This document shows positions 8,231 through 15,941 of a stretch of DNA of 16,716 bases, piece after piece. This DNA is from Betaproteobacteria bacterium (GTDB lineage: Bacteria; Pseudomonadota; Gammaproteobacteria; Burkholderiales; Burkholderiaceae_C). The notes below the pieces were generated by a model. It did not search any database and was not told where the DNA came from. It saw nothing but the letters and a program-made list of their open reading frames with translations. Numbering within the stretch: the stretch's first letter is position 1; the number at the start of each line of letters is the position of its first letter. Both the position numbers and the translations under genes were made by a program. The stretch spans positions 1 through 16,716 of the forward strand of contig RFNL01000046.1 of assembly GCA_009927195.1 (NCBI GenBank), given 5' to 3'.

Positions 8231-9592
8231 TTAGTGGTTTTGCATCAACTGGTTCAAATCGCGCATGATCCGCTGACCTGACGCACCCAAAGCCGCTTGT
8301 TGCCGCAACAGATCGCTGTGGAGCAACTTGCCATGGCGTTTTTTGGCTTGCCCGGCCACCCACACCGAGTCGATGTTGGCCAGGCTGGTTTGGGTGACAA
8401 CCGTGGAGACGGGGTCGTGCACCGGCATCATGTTCAAGTCATCGGCCCGCACCATGACGATGTCGGCCTGCTTGCCCGGTGTGAGCGAACCAATGCGGTC
8501 TTGCATCTTGAGCATCTTGGCACCTTCCAGGGTGATCCAGCCCAGGGCTTCCCGGGCGCTGATGGTGGTTGTATCGGGCAGTTTTTGATGATCGAGTTTG
8601 GACTGCGCATTGTCAAAAGCTCGCTGGGACGCCAGCGCCATGCGTGCCACTGTGAACATATCACCGCTGATGCACGACTCCAAGTCCACCCCCAAGGAGG
8701 GTTGTGCACCCATGCTGCGCAATCGGCCTGTGATGGCAAAACCATGTCCTTGGAACATCTCGGTCTCAGGGGTGAGCGAAAAACTCACGCCTTGATCCAG
8801 CATGAAGCGCAGCTGTGCATCGGTCAAGTCATTGCCATGCACGATATTGTTGTTGTCACCCAGCAAGCCGGCTTTGGCCAACCTGTCCCAACCATCGGGC
8901 ACACGGGCGGTCGCACCCGCGCAATGCATGCTGGCAATCAAGCCAAACTCGCGGGCGAGTTGGAAGTCTTCGACCGCCACCTCATAGGTGGCGTAATGCG
9001 GACCCAAAATGGCCAAGCCCAAAGAAAGCAGCCCATCTTTGCTGGCAAAACGGGTTTTGAGCAAACGCTCCACCTCGCTGCGCGGATGCGGCACCTCCCA
9101 AAAGGGTTTTTGCCCAGGCTTGGGATCGGGCTTGGGCGATCCATGGAAAAACACAGCGCGAATACCCGATTCGGCCAAGCCATCAATGCCTGCATCGGTA
9201 TGCGCTGGTGTGGGGTTGTTGTGGCACCAATCGGCCAGAGTGGTGGTCCCACAATTGATTTGATGGATCGCCCCCACCAAATTGGCGATGTGGATGTCCG
9301 ATGGCTGAAACAAGGTGGCCAACCCCGCATGCATTTTTTTGAAATACTCGATCACCGTCCAATTGGCGGCCACTCCGCGCAAACCGGTTTGCCAGGTATG
9401 CATGTGGGCATTGACCAGGCCGGGAATCACGATGGTGCCACTGGCATCCACCACTTGGGCGTCGTCAGCTTGAATATTTGGGGCAATGGCGGCGATGCGT
9501 TCGCCATCGATCAGCACATCACCATGTGGCAAGTCGCCGATCTGCACATCCATCGATACTATGGTGCCGCCACGAATAAGGGTTCTGGACAT
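8231..9592 (-). CDS. Amidohydrolase, cytosine deaminase / chlorohydrolase (SsnA/AtzA/TrzN-like) family
   Basis: This 453-residue metal-dependent hydrolase of the amidohydrolase superfamily is in the branch that deaminates or dechlorinates heteroaromatic rings (guanine, cytosine, s-triazines). Motifs in order are PGLVNAHMH (metal ligands His63, His65), SMHCAG (His223), NIVHGND (His252), LTPETEMFQGHG, and SLGVDLES (Asp303). The C-terminal PGKQADIVMVRADD segment closes the small beta domain. No signal peptide is seen, so it is cytoplasmic. The ATG at 9592 has AGGAGA upstream. It is the first gene of the minus-strand cluster and lies directly before the binding protein of the Liv-type importer, which suggests the imported compound or its product is its substrate. 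The exact substrate cannot be assigned. Confidence 0.88.
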   Translation of the reverse strand: MSRTLIRGGTIVSMDVQIGDLPHGDVLIDGERIAAIAPNIQADDAQVVDASGTIVIPGLVNAHMHTWQTGLRGVAANWTVIEYFKKMHAGLATLFQPSDIHIANLVGAIHQINCGTTTLADWCHNNPTPAHTDAGIDGLAESGIRAVFFHGSPKPDPKPGQKPFWEVPHPRSEVERLLKTRFASKDGLLSLGLAILGPHYATYEVAVEDFQLAREFGLIASMHCAGATARVPDGWDRLAKAGLLGDNNNIVHGNDLTDAQLRFMLDQGVSFSLTPETEMFQGHGFAITGRLRSMGAQPSLGVDLESCISGDMFTVARMALASQRAFDNAQSKLDHQKLPDTTTISAREALGWITLEGAKMLKMQDRIGSLTPGKQADIVMVRADDLNMMPVHDPVSTVVTQTSLANIDSVWVAGQAKKRHGKLLHSDLLRQQAALGASGQRIMRDLNQLMQNH

Positions 9593-9703
9593 ATCTGGTC
9601 TCCTGTTTCAACAGCAGGCCGGATTACATCATGCGCCAACAAAATTGGCTAAGATGGCTCGCCACTGACCCAACCCCGCCTTTAACCACACCGAGGCCAC
9701 GGA
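9593..9703. promoter_or_regulatory. Divergent intergenic region controlling both clusters
   Basis: These 111 bp separate the minus-strand cluster (start 9592) from the plus-strand cluster (start 9704) and must hold promoters for both unless there is read-through. The short inverted repeat CTGTT-TC-AACAG at 9603-9614 could be an operator. No regulator gene is in the window, so the controlling protein is encoded elsewhere. Confidence 0.5.
9623..9652 (-). promoter_or_regulatory. Candidate sigma70 promoter for the minus-strand cluster
   Basis: On the minus strand TTAGCC (9652-9647) and TGTAAT (9628-9623) are 18 bp apart. The -10 box matches five of six consensus bases and the -35 box only three. 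It is placed about 30 bp upstream of the amidohydrolase start. This is a weak match found by eye. Confidence 0.25.
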
Positions 9704-10309
9704 ATGAATCCAGAATTGCAAACACATATGCGCATCCGCCAGTTGGTGGAAAACTGGGCTGTTTACCGCGATGCCGGGCTGTGGGATCGTTTTCGCACCG
9801 TCTGGCATGAAGACGGTGTGATGATGGCCACCTGGTTTCAAGGGCCTTTCGAAGAATTCATCCGGGTCACCATTGAAGGCTGGAACAAAGGCGTGAGCAT
9901 CCTGCATTTTTTGGGCGGCTCGGCCATTGACGTGCGCGGCACCCGCGCGATTGCTCAAACCAAAATGACGATTTCCCAGCGCGGCTTGGTGGAGGGTTGC
10001 ATGTGTGATGTGGTGTGCACCGGCCGTTTTTATGATTTTTTTGAAGAGCGCGAGGGGCGCTGGGGCTTGGTGCACCGTCAACCCATCTACGAAAAAGACC
10101 GCATCGACCCACTCGACCCAGCCGCCAAACTGGAGTTGGATCAAGCTGCGTTGGCCACTTTCCCGGAGGGTTACCGGCACTTGGCCTATATCCAAACCCG
10201 CATTGGTTACAAGGTCAAAATGGACATGCCCATGCTCAAAGGTGAAGGCGTGCAAAACCTCTACCGGCGCGGCGAGGACTGGTTGTCCGGCAAACCTTTG
10301 GAGCGTTGA
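9704..10309 (+). CDS. NTF2-like / SnoaL-like family protein
   Basis: This 201-residue cytoplasmic protein has the small cone-shaped NTF2 fold used by SnoaL-type cyclases, dehydratases and dioxygenase beta subunits. Visible marks are YRDAGLWDRFRTVWHEDG (21-38, with Tyr21, Asp23 and His35 as pocket candidates), ILHFLGG with His68, AQTKMTI, and GRFYDFFEEREGRWGLVHRQPIYEKDRIDPLDP. It is longer than the minimal fold because of a C-terminal tail. A GAGG lies about 10 bp before the ATG at 9704; ATG 9728 is an alternative. It is the first gene of the plus-strand cluster, 3 bp before a tctC gene. A catalytic role such as dehydration or isomerisation is plausible but not shown, and the substrate is unknown. 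Confidence 0.75.
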   Translation: MNPELQTHMRIRQLVENWAVYRDAGLWDRFRTVWHEDGVMMATWFQGPFEEFIRVTIEGWNKGVSILHFLGGSAIDVRGTRAIAQTKMTISQRGLVEGCMCDVVCTGRFYDFFEEREGRWGLVHRQPIYEKDRIDPLDPAAKLELDQAALATFPEGYRHLAYIQTRIGYKVKMDMPMLKGEGVQNLYRRGEDWLSGKPLER

Positions 10310-10312
10310 GCC

Positions 10313-11290
10313 ATGCTGACCCGTCGCCACACCCTGGGGGCTTTGGCCGCCAGCACTTTGACAAGCACCCCCTTGGCTTGGGGACAGGAGCCCTATCCCA
10401 ACCGGGCGATTCGCGTGATCGTGCCGCAGCCACCCGGTGGTGGTTTTGACTTTGTGGCCCGTGTGCTCGCCGACAAACTGGCCCTGGTTTTCAAAAATGG
10501 TGTGGTGGTTGAAAACCGCACTGGTTCGGGCACTTTGGTGGGCACCGAATTGGCAGCCAAGTCAGCACCCGACGGATACACCTTGCTGATGGGTTCGGTT
10601 TCCAACTTGGTGCTCAATGCCGGCTTGTACAAAAATCTGAGCTATGACCCACTGAAAGATTTTGAGCCGATCGGTCTGGCCGTGGCCTACAGCTACACCT
10701 TGATGGGGCGCAAAGATTTGCCGTTCAACCAACTGGCCGAGTTGGTGGCCCATGCCCGCGCCAACCCGGGCAAGCTGACCTATGCATCGGCGGGCAATGG
10801 TTCAGGCCAGCACATCTTGGCCGCTGCTTTGTGGCATTTGGCCGGAGTGCAACTCACCCATGTGCCCTATCGGGGTGCTCAACCCGCCTACACCGATTTA
10901 TTGGGCACACGCGTGGATGTGTTTTTTGACCTCTCCTCCACCGCCCGCCCCCATGTGGATGCGGGCAGCGTCAAACCCCTGGCGGTGTCTGCAGGCGCTC
11001 GCTTGCCCATTCACCCGAATGTACCCACCTTGCGCGAGACAGGGGTTGCGCCCTTGGAATTGGAGTCTTGGTTTGGTTACTTTGCTCCAGCCAAAACCCC
11101 TGTAACCGAACTCAACCGGCTGCGCAGCGAATTGCGCAAAGTCATCACCGCAACCGATGTGATGGAACGCTTTGAAAAAGCCGGTGGCCGCCCCTTGGCC
11201 GTGGTGGGCGACGATGCCAAGGCTTGGCAAAAACGCGACCTCGATCGCTGGGTGCCTTTGATCAAGGCAGCAGGTATTCAACCTGAGTGA
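10313..11290 (+). CDS. tctC: Bug/TctC-family periplasmic solute-binding protein
   Basis: This intact 325-residue binding protein of the tripartite tricarboxylate transporter family captures small carboxylates in the periplasm. The N-terminus (TRRHTLGALAAS, ending AWGQ) is a signal peptide with a twin arginine. Then come YPNRAIRVIVP, PPGGGFDF, VVENRTGSGTLVGT, APDGYTLLMG, the ligand-loop region YASAGNGSGQH, THVPYRGAQPAYTDLLGTRVD and the late FGYFAPAKTPV. Length is normal. It begins 3 bp after the NTF2-like gene. It shares NRTG(S/A)GTLVGT and GLYKN with the damaged copy at 1-478, so these two look like paralogues. No TctA or TctB membrane gene is present, which is typical of orphan Bug proteins in Burkholderiales. 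Confidence 0.93.
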   Translation: MLTRRHTLGALAASTLTSTPLAWGQEPYPNRAIRVIVPQPPGGGFDFVARVLADKLALVFKNGVVVENRTGSGTLVGTELAAKSAPDGYTLLMGSVSNLVLNAGLYKNLSYDPLKDFEPIGLAVAYSYTLMGRKDLPFNQLAELVAHARANPGKLTYASAGNGSGQHILAAALWHLAGVQLTHVPYRGAQPAYTDLLGTRVDVFFDLSSTARPHVDAGSVKPLAVSAGARLPIHPNVPTLRETGVAPLELESWFGYFAPAKTPVTELNRLRSELRKVITATDVMERFEKAGGRPLAVVGDDAKAWQKRDLDRWVPLIKAAGIQPE

Positions 11291-11727
11291 CCCGCCTGGT
11301 TGCCCAACATCCCCCCTAGAGCCGGGGTCATGACAACCGCTGGTCAAGGCATGCTGTGCGCCCAATCCAAACCCTGCAGGAACGATTTGGGCTTTGTTCA
11401 TGGCCCTCACCCTTCTGGGTCGCCCACTTGGCCATGCGCTCTAAGGTTTCCCTCTATTCAGGCCTGCAATCGGGATAGCCTAAATCATCCAAGGCATTGG
11501 TGGCGACAAAAATAACAAAACAGCCCAGTGTTTTTGCCCCCATAAAGAACGCTCAACGCATGAACCTTGCAGCCTTGTTGCTGGGCCAAGGCAATCACCA
11601 TTGCACCATCCAATCCACCACTGAACCAGGGAGGGTGCGCAACACGCCAAGCTTGGATGTCATTGTGAAAAAGCCTGGTTTATGATGATTCGCTCCAGCA
11701 ATGATCCGAACCTTTGAACAGATGACC
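11291..11727. other. Gene-free stretch between two tctC genes
   Basis: No coding region with convincing composition or homology was found in these roughly 440 bp, on either strand. The stretch holds a weak hairpin followed by a T-rich run (11360-11398), a 10-bp perfect palindrome CCAAGCTTGG (11647-11656) and AT-richer sequence before the next gene. It probably ends one transcript and starts another, but no clear promoter boxes were recognised. A short open frame at 11497-11685 is not supported as a gene. Confidence 0.5.
11360..11398 (+). terminator. Weak candidate terminator after tctC
   Basis: GCCCAA (11360-11365) and TTGGGC (11387-11392) form a 6-bp stem that can extend by 2 bp past a bulge, and it is followed by TTTGTT. 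It lies about 70 bp after the tctC stop. The stem is short and the T-run interrupted, so the call is tentative. Confidence 0.25.
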
Positions 11728-12708
11728 ATGAAAACCACCCGTCGCTTTTTTTCTGTGTTGGCCTTTCTTTGCGCCACTTCTGTTTGGGCACAAGCGGACT
11801 ATCCCAGCAAACCGATCCGTTTGCTGATCCCTTTTCCACCTGGGGGCGGCACTGATTTTGTGTCGCGCGTTGTCGGTTCCAAATTGGCCGAACTCACCAA
11901 GTGGTCGGTGGTGCTGGAAAACATGCCTGGCGCTGGCGGAAATTTGGCGATTGCCGCAGCGGCCAAAGCGACGCCCGACGGTTACACGATTGTCATGGGT
12001 CAAAGCGACAACATGATGCTGGGCCCCTGGCTGTATCCCAATGTGGGTTATGACACCGTGAAAAGTTTCACCCCCATCATCCAAGCCACTGTGGCACCGT
12101 TGGCCATCGTCAGCAACGCCCAACCTGTTGGTCAACAACACCGCATCCAGACCCCCGCTGACATGGTGGCCAAGGGCAAAACTGCCAACGGCTTTACCTG
12201 GGCATCGGCCGGCAATGGCACGGTGGGCCATTTGTACACCGAGCAATTCAAACAAGCCACGCAAACCAAGTTGCTGCATGTGCCCTACAAGGGCGCAGCA
12301 CCCGCATTGAACGATGTGATTGGTGGCTCGGTCGATCTGGCCATATTGTCGGTGCCTTCGGTGCTGCCCCTGGTCAACGGCGGCAAGCTCAGACCGGTGG
12401 CGGTGACCACGTCCAAGCGCTCACCCATGTTGCCCGACACCCCTACCCTGGATGAAGCCGGGATCAAGGGTATTGATGTGGGTATTTGGCTGGGCTTGTT
12501 CGCGCCAGTCGGTACACCGCCAGCGGTAGTGGCAAGGCTTAACACAGAAATCAACAAGGTGTTGGCGTTGCCCGATGTGCGCGAAAAAATTGCCAATGGC
12601 GGAGCCAGTGCGGTGGGTGGAACCGCTGAGGATTTTGGCCAGTTCGTGCGAGCCGATTACGCCCGTTGGGGAAAGATCGCCAAAGAATCAAACATCAAAC
12701 TCGATTGA
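11728..12708 (+). CDS. tctC: Bug/TctC-family periplasmic solute-binding protein
   Basis: This is a second intact binding protein of the TctC/Bug family, 326 residues from the chosen start. MKTTRRFFSVLAFLCATSVWAQA is a clear Sec signal peptide, and YPSKPIRLLIP, PPGGGTDFVSRVV, VVLENMPGAGGNLAI, TPDGYTIVMGQ, WASAGNGTVGHLYTEQF, LLHVPYKGAAPALNDVIGG and GLFAPVGTP follow. The ATG at 11728 gives the cleanest signal peptide; in-frame ATGs at 11701 and 11722 are possible, and none has a good Shine-Dalgarno. It differs clearly from the other two tctC genes in the binding loops, so it probably takes another ligand. Its stop is directly followed by the CaiB-type gene, so the ligand may be the acid that the CoA-transferase activates. 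Confidence 0.92.
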   Translation: MKTTRRFFSVLAFLCATSVWAQADYPSKPIRLLIPFPPGGGTDFVSRVVGSKLAELTKWSVVLENMPGAGGNLAIAAAAKATPDGYTIVMGQSDNMMLGPWLYPNVGYDTVKSFTPIIQATVAPLAIVSNAQPVGQQHRIQTPADMVAKGKTANGFTWASAGNGTVGHLYTEQFKQATQTKLLHVPYKGAAPALNDVIGGSVDLAILSVPSVLPLVNGGKLRPVAVTTSKRSPMLPDTPTLDEAGIKGIDVGIWLGLFAPVGTPPAVVARLNTEINKVLALPDVREKIANGGASAVGGTAEDFGQFVRADYARWGKIAKESNIKLD

Positions 12709-12711
12709 GTG

Positions 12712-13890
12712 ATGCAGCTTGAAGGCATCCGCGTCCTGGACTTGACGCGCATTTTGTCGGGGCCATTTGCCGCCATGTTTTTGGCCGATATGGGGGCCGA
12801 GGTGATCAAGGTGGAAGACCCGCAAACTGGAGACCCCATTCGCCGGCAGGGTGCATCGGTCAATGGCTATTCACTCTACTTTGCCACCTTCAACCGCAAC
12901 AAAAGGTCATTCACGCTGGACTTGCGTCACCCCGAAGGCCAAGCCTTGCTGCGCCAACTCATCAAGCGCTGCGATGTGGTGCTGAATAATTTTCGGCCGG
13001 GCGTGATGGACGACATGGGCTTGTCCTGGCAAGCCTTGCAACACATCAAACCCGACATCATCAGCTGCCATGTAACCGGTTTTGGCCTGGATGGACCATA
13101 TGCCCAAAGGCCATCGTTTGACTTCATCGCCCAGGCCATGAGTGGATTCATGAGCGTCAATGGCTTTGCCGATGGCCCACCCATGCGCGCTGCTCCGCCG
13201 ATTTCAGATTTGGTGGCGGGCTCGTACGCAGCCATGGGTGTGCTGGCGGCTTTGGTGCGCCGCGCCCGCACCGGTCAGGGGGAGGAAGTCGCCACCGCAT
13301 TGACCGATGGCATGACCAGCATGCTGGCATTTTTGGCGAGCAATTACTTTGCCAATGGCCAATTGCCGCAAAGAACCGGCAATGACCATGCGCTGGCATC
13401 TCCTTATGGCTTGTTTGAGGCCAGTGATGGACAAATTGCAGTGGCCCCTTCCAACGACAGCTTTTATGTCAAATTGCTGGCAGCTTTGGATTTGCAGCAC
13501 CTCAAGGACCGGCCCGAGTTCGCCACCAATGCCTTGCGCTTTGAGCACCGCAATGCCATCAACGGCGAGATCAACGCACGCACCCGATTGATGCCCATGG
13601 CCCATTGGATCGAGGTCATCAACCACGCTGGTGTGCCCTGCGGTCGGGTGCTGAATGTGGCCGAAGTGTTTGACGACCCGCAAACCCAGCATCAACAGAT
13701 GCGGGTGAGGATTGATCACCCTGAACATGGGCCTATGGATGTGCTGGGCTTTCCCATTAAATTCACCCAAGCGCCGTGTACCATGCACCGACCACCGCCG
13801 GCGCTTGGTGCTGACACCGATGCCATCTTGCAAGAATTGGGTTACACCCAGGCCCAAACCCAGGCTTTGCGCAAAGCCAATGCCATTTAA
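12712..13890 (+). CDS. CaiB/BaiF-type class III CoA-transferase
   Basis: This 392-residue cytoplasmic enzyme of the class III CoA-transferase family moves CoA from a donor thioester to a carboxylic acid. Family marks are LEGIRVLDLTRILSGPFAAMFLADMGAEVIKVEDP at the start, KRSFTLDLRHPEG, NNFRPGVMDDMGL, VTGFGLDGPYAQRPSFDFIAQAMSG and PPISDLVAGSYAAMG, where Asp166 matches the catalytic aspartate. The ATG at 12712 lies 3 bp after the tctC stop; a GTG at 12709 abuts that stop and could also serve. The next gene is HMG-CoA-lyase-like, so a natural scheme is acid activation then C-C cleavage, as in citramalate or 3-hydroxy-3-methylglutarate breakdown. The acid itself is not known. Confidence 0.93.
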   Translation: MQLEGIRVLDLTRILSGPFAAMFLADMGAEVIKVEDPQTGDPIRRQGASVNGYSLYFATFNRNKRSFTLDLRHPEGQALLRQLIKRCDVVLNNFRPGVMDDMGLSWQALQHIKPDIISCHVTGFGLDGPYAQRPSFDFIAQAMSGFMSVNGFADGPPMRAAPPISDLVAGSYAAMGVLAALVRRARTGQGEEVATALTDGMTSMLAFLASNYFANGQLPQRTGNDHALASPYGLFEASDGQIAVAPSNDSFYVKLLAALDLQHLKDRPEFATNALRFEHRNAINGEINARTRLMPMAHWIEVINHAGVPCGRVLNVAEVFDDPQTQHQQMRVRIDHPEHGPMDVLGFPIKFTQAPCTMHRPPPALGADTDAILQELGYTQAQTQALRKANAI

Positions 13891-13910
13891 ATCCTCTCCA
13901 ATTTGCACCC

Positions 13911-14851
13911 ATGAATGCCCAAACCAAAGCCCAGCACATCATCGTGACCGAAGTCGGCACCCGCGACGGATTTCAATCTGAGCCGGTCTTCATTCCCACC
14001 GAGCGCAAAGTGGAAGTCATCAATGGCCTGATCGACGCGGGTGTACAAAGTTTTGAAACCACTTCTTTTGTGTCACCCCGGGCTGTCCCGCAAATGGCCG
14101 ATGCTTCAGAAGTCATGGCGCAGGTGCAGCGCAAGCCGGGGGTGCGTTTGACCGCTTTGGTCCCCAATGCACGCGGGGCCGAGCGCGCAGCGGCTGCCAA
14201 AGTGGACATGATGGCCTGTTTTGTCTCGGCTTCAGAAACCCATTGCCAGGCCAATTTGAACAACCATCGCTGCCGCACTGGCCGATGTGCATGAATTCAC
14301 CCCATTGCCGTCAATTCAATATCCCCGTGCGGGTGCTGTGGCCACTGCTTTTGGTTGCCCGTTTGAGGGCGAAGTGGCCACCCAAAGCGTGCTCGACATC
14401 ATTGCGGCCTACCATGCCGATGGGGTGCGCCACATCACCTTGGGCGACACCAGGCATGGCCACACCACCCGTGGTCCAGCGCACCGTCAAAGCCATACAA
14501 AGTGAATTTCCAGATGTCTTGGTGGCCTTGCACTTTCACAACACGCGCGGCATTGGACTGGCCAATGTCATGACGGGCTTGGAATTGGGCGTGGTCGAAT
14601 TTGAATCTTCCTTTGGGGGCTTGGGCGGATGCCCATTCGCACCTGGCGCGAGCGGCAATATTTGCACCGAGGATTTGGTGTATTTGCTGCACGAGTGCGG
14701 CTATCACACGGGCATCGATTTAGAGGCCTTGGCCGCGGTGGCACGTTCTGTGCAAGATTGGATGGGCAAAGCCTTGCCTGGACAATACATGCGATCTGGG
14801 CCAAGGCTCAAGCGCTCGGACTTGGCATCGTCGAGACGAGCCGTCGGCTGA
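13911..14851 (+). pseudogene. HMG-CoA lyase-like gene with several frameshifts
   Basis: The 941 bp encode, in pieces, a pyruvate-carboxyltransferase-like TIM-barrel lyase of the HMG-CoA lyase group, which splits branched 3-hydroxyacyl-CoA esters. The first frame has EVGTRDGFQSEP (active-site Arg-Asp), FETTSFVSP and FVSASETH. Near 14258-14266 the sense moves to another frame (IAALADVHEF, then AFGCPFEGEVATQSV, GVRHITLGDT), and at about 14452 to a third (GMATPPVVQRTV, HFHNTRGIG with the metal histidines, GGLGGCPFAPGASGN with the catalytic Cys, to TGA 14851). QFNIPVR in the third frame at 14312-14332 suggests two more compensating indels. Total length is near that of a normal lyase, so only single or double bases seem gained or lost. 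It follows the CoA-transferase by 20 bp. Either a recent pseudogene or sequence error. Confidence 0.8.
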
Positions 14852-14902
14852 TAGAGTTGAAACATTCCCTTTCACTTTCACACCACCATCAAGGAGACAA
14901 AC

Positions 14903-15877
14903 ATGAAGAAAAACTGGGTTTCTATCGTCAGCCTGGCCATCATGGCCCTATTGTGCGGCGCGGCCAGCGCTGAAACGATTTTGAAGATCGGCTACGCCGT
15001 GGCGACCAATTCACACTATGGCGTGGGTTCTACCGTGTTGTGCGAAGAGATTGAAAAAGGCACACAAGGTCGCTACAAATGCCAGCAATTTCCAGGCTCT
15101 GCCCTGGGTGGCGAGCGCGAGATGATCGAGGCCGTTCAGCTGGGCACACTCGACATTGTCAACACGTCCACCGGTCCCGTGGGTAATTTTGTGCCAGAGG
15201 TCAAGATTGTGGACATTCCGTTTTTGTTCCGTGATTACGACCATGCCCGAAGGGTTCTGGACGGCCCCATTGGTCAAGATATTCTGGCCAAGTTTCCCTC
15301 CAAGGGCTTGGTCGCCTTGGCCTGGACAGAAAATGGTTTTCGCCACATGACCAACAGCAAACGGCCCATCGTCAAACCGGCAGATGCCGTTGGCTTGAAG
15401 ATGCGCACCATGGAAAACAAGGTGCACATGGACGGCTACCGCGCTTTTGGCATTGCCCCCACGCCGATGGCGTTTCCTGAGGTGTATGGGGCCCTGCAAC
15501 AAGGCACGGTCGATGGCCAGGAAAACCCCATCCCCGTGATCTTGGCGAGCAAATTTGCACAGGTGCAAAAGCATTTATCGCTCACTGGCCATGTCTACTC
15601 GCCGGCCTTGTTCATCACCTCACCCCGGGTCATGGGAAAACTCAGCGATGCCGATAAGAAAGTGTTTTACGCCGCCGCCGTCAAAGCCGCAGCGGCCCAG
15701 CGCAAACGTGTCAACGACGATGAGAACACCGGCATTGCACAGCTTGAGAAAGACGGCATGAGTGTGGTGCGCAAGGTCGATGGGCAAGCCTTCCGCGATG
15801 CTTTGCGCGAGCCCTATGCCAGCTATGCCAAGGAATTTGGTGCGGACAACATCCGCAAAATTCAAGACTACAAATGA
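14903..15877 (+). CDS. dctP: TRAP transporter substrate-binding protein (DctP)
   Basis: This 324-residue periplasmic receptor belongs to a DctP-type TRAP transporter, which drives uptake of organic acids with the sodium or proton gradient. A Sec signal peptide (KKN, hydrophobic core, ASA cleavage near residue 23) is followed by ILKIGYAVATNSHYGVG, GGEREMIEAVQLGTLDIV, IPFLFRDYDHARRVLDG, and the key binding region GLKMRTMEN (Arg168, the usual carboxylate-binding arginine) with FPEVYGALQQGTVDGQENP (191-209). AAGGAG lies 8 bp before the ATG at 14903. The membrane genes dctQ and dctM follow after an intercistronic hairpin. The ligand is probably a carboxylate, by the arginine. Confidence 0.95.
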   Translation: MKKNWVSIVSLAIMALLCGAASAETILKIGYAVATNSHYGVGSTVLCEEIEKGTQGRYKCQQFPGSALGGEREMIEAVQLGTLDIVNTSTGPVGNFVPEVKIVDIPFLFRDYDHARRVLDGPIGQDILAKFPSKGLVALAWTENGFRHMTNSKRPIVKPADAVGLKMRTMENKVHMDGYRAFGIAPTPMAFPEVYGALQQGTVDGQENPIPVILASKFAQVQKHLSLTGHVYSPALFITSPRVMGKLSDADKKVFYAAAVKAAAAQRKRVNDDENTGIAQLEKDGMSVVRKVDGQAFRDALREPYASYAKEFGADNIRKIQDYK

Positions 15878-15887
15878 ACTGTTGACA

Positions 15888-15922
15888 CAAGCACCCACTT
15901 TGCAATGCTTAGCGGGTGCTTG
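15888..15922 (+). terminator. Intercistronic hairpin between dctP and dctQ
   Basis: CAAGCACCC (15888-15896) and GGGTGCTTG (15914-15922) form a perfect 9-bp stem with a 17-base loop. It starts 11 bp after the dctP stop and ends 19 bp before the dctQ start. No T-run follows, so it is more likely a partial terminator or an RNA-stabilising stem that lets the binding protein be made in excess over the membrane subunits. Confidence 0.5.
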
Positions 15923-15941
15923 ATGGCCTTGGCCCCATCCC

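Noticed and set aside
9603..9614. Short inverted repeat CTGTT-TC-AACAG taken as a defined operator
   Set aside because: Five base pairs with a 2-base loop are easily found by chance; it is mentioned only as a possibility in the intergenic entry.
8297..9652. Long open frame on the plus strand (about 450 codons) opposite the amidohydrolase
   Set aside because: It is antisense to a gene with clear catalytic motifs and its translation is rich in His, Gln and Gly with no domain; it arises from codon bias of the real gene.
11497..11685. Short plus-strand frame in the 0.4-kb gap with a faint likeness (MNLAALLLGQGNHH) to the N-terminus of flavin monooxygenases
   Set aside because: The likeness covers only about 14 residues, lacks the expected following motif, and the frame has no ribosome binding site.
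12927..13271. Minus-strand frame inside the CoA-transferase gene
   Set aside because: It is a shadow of the CaiB-type gene, without motifs.
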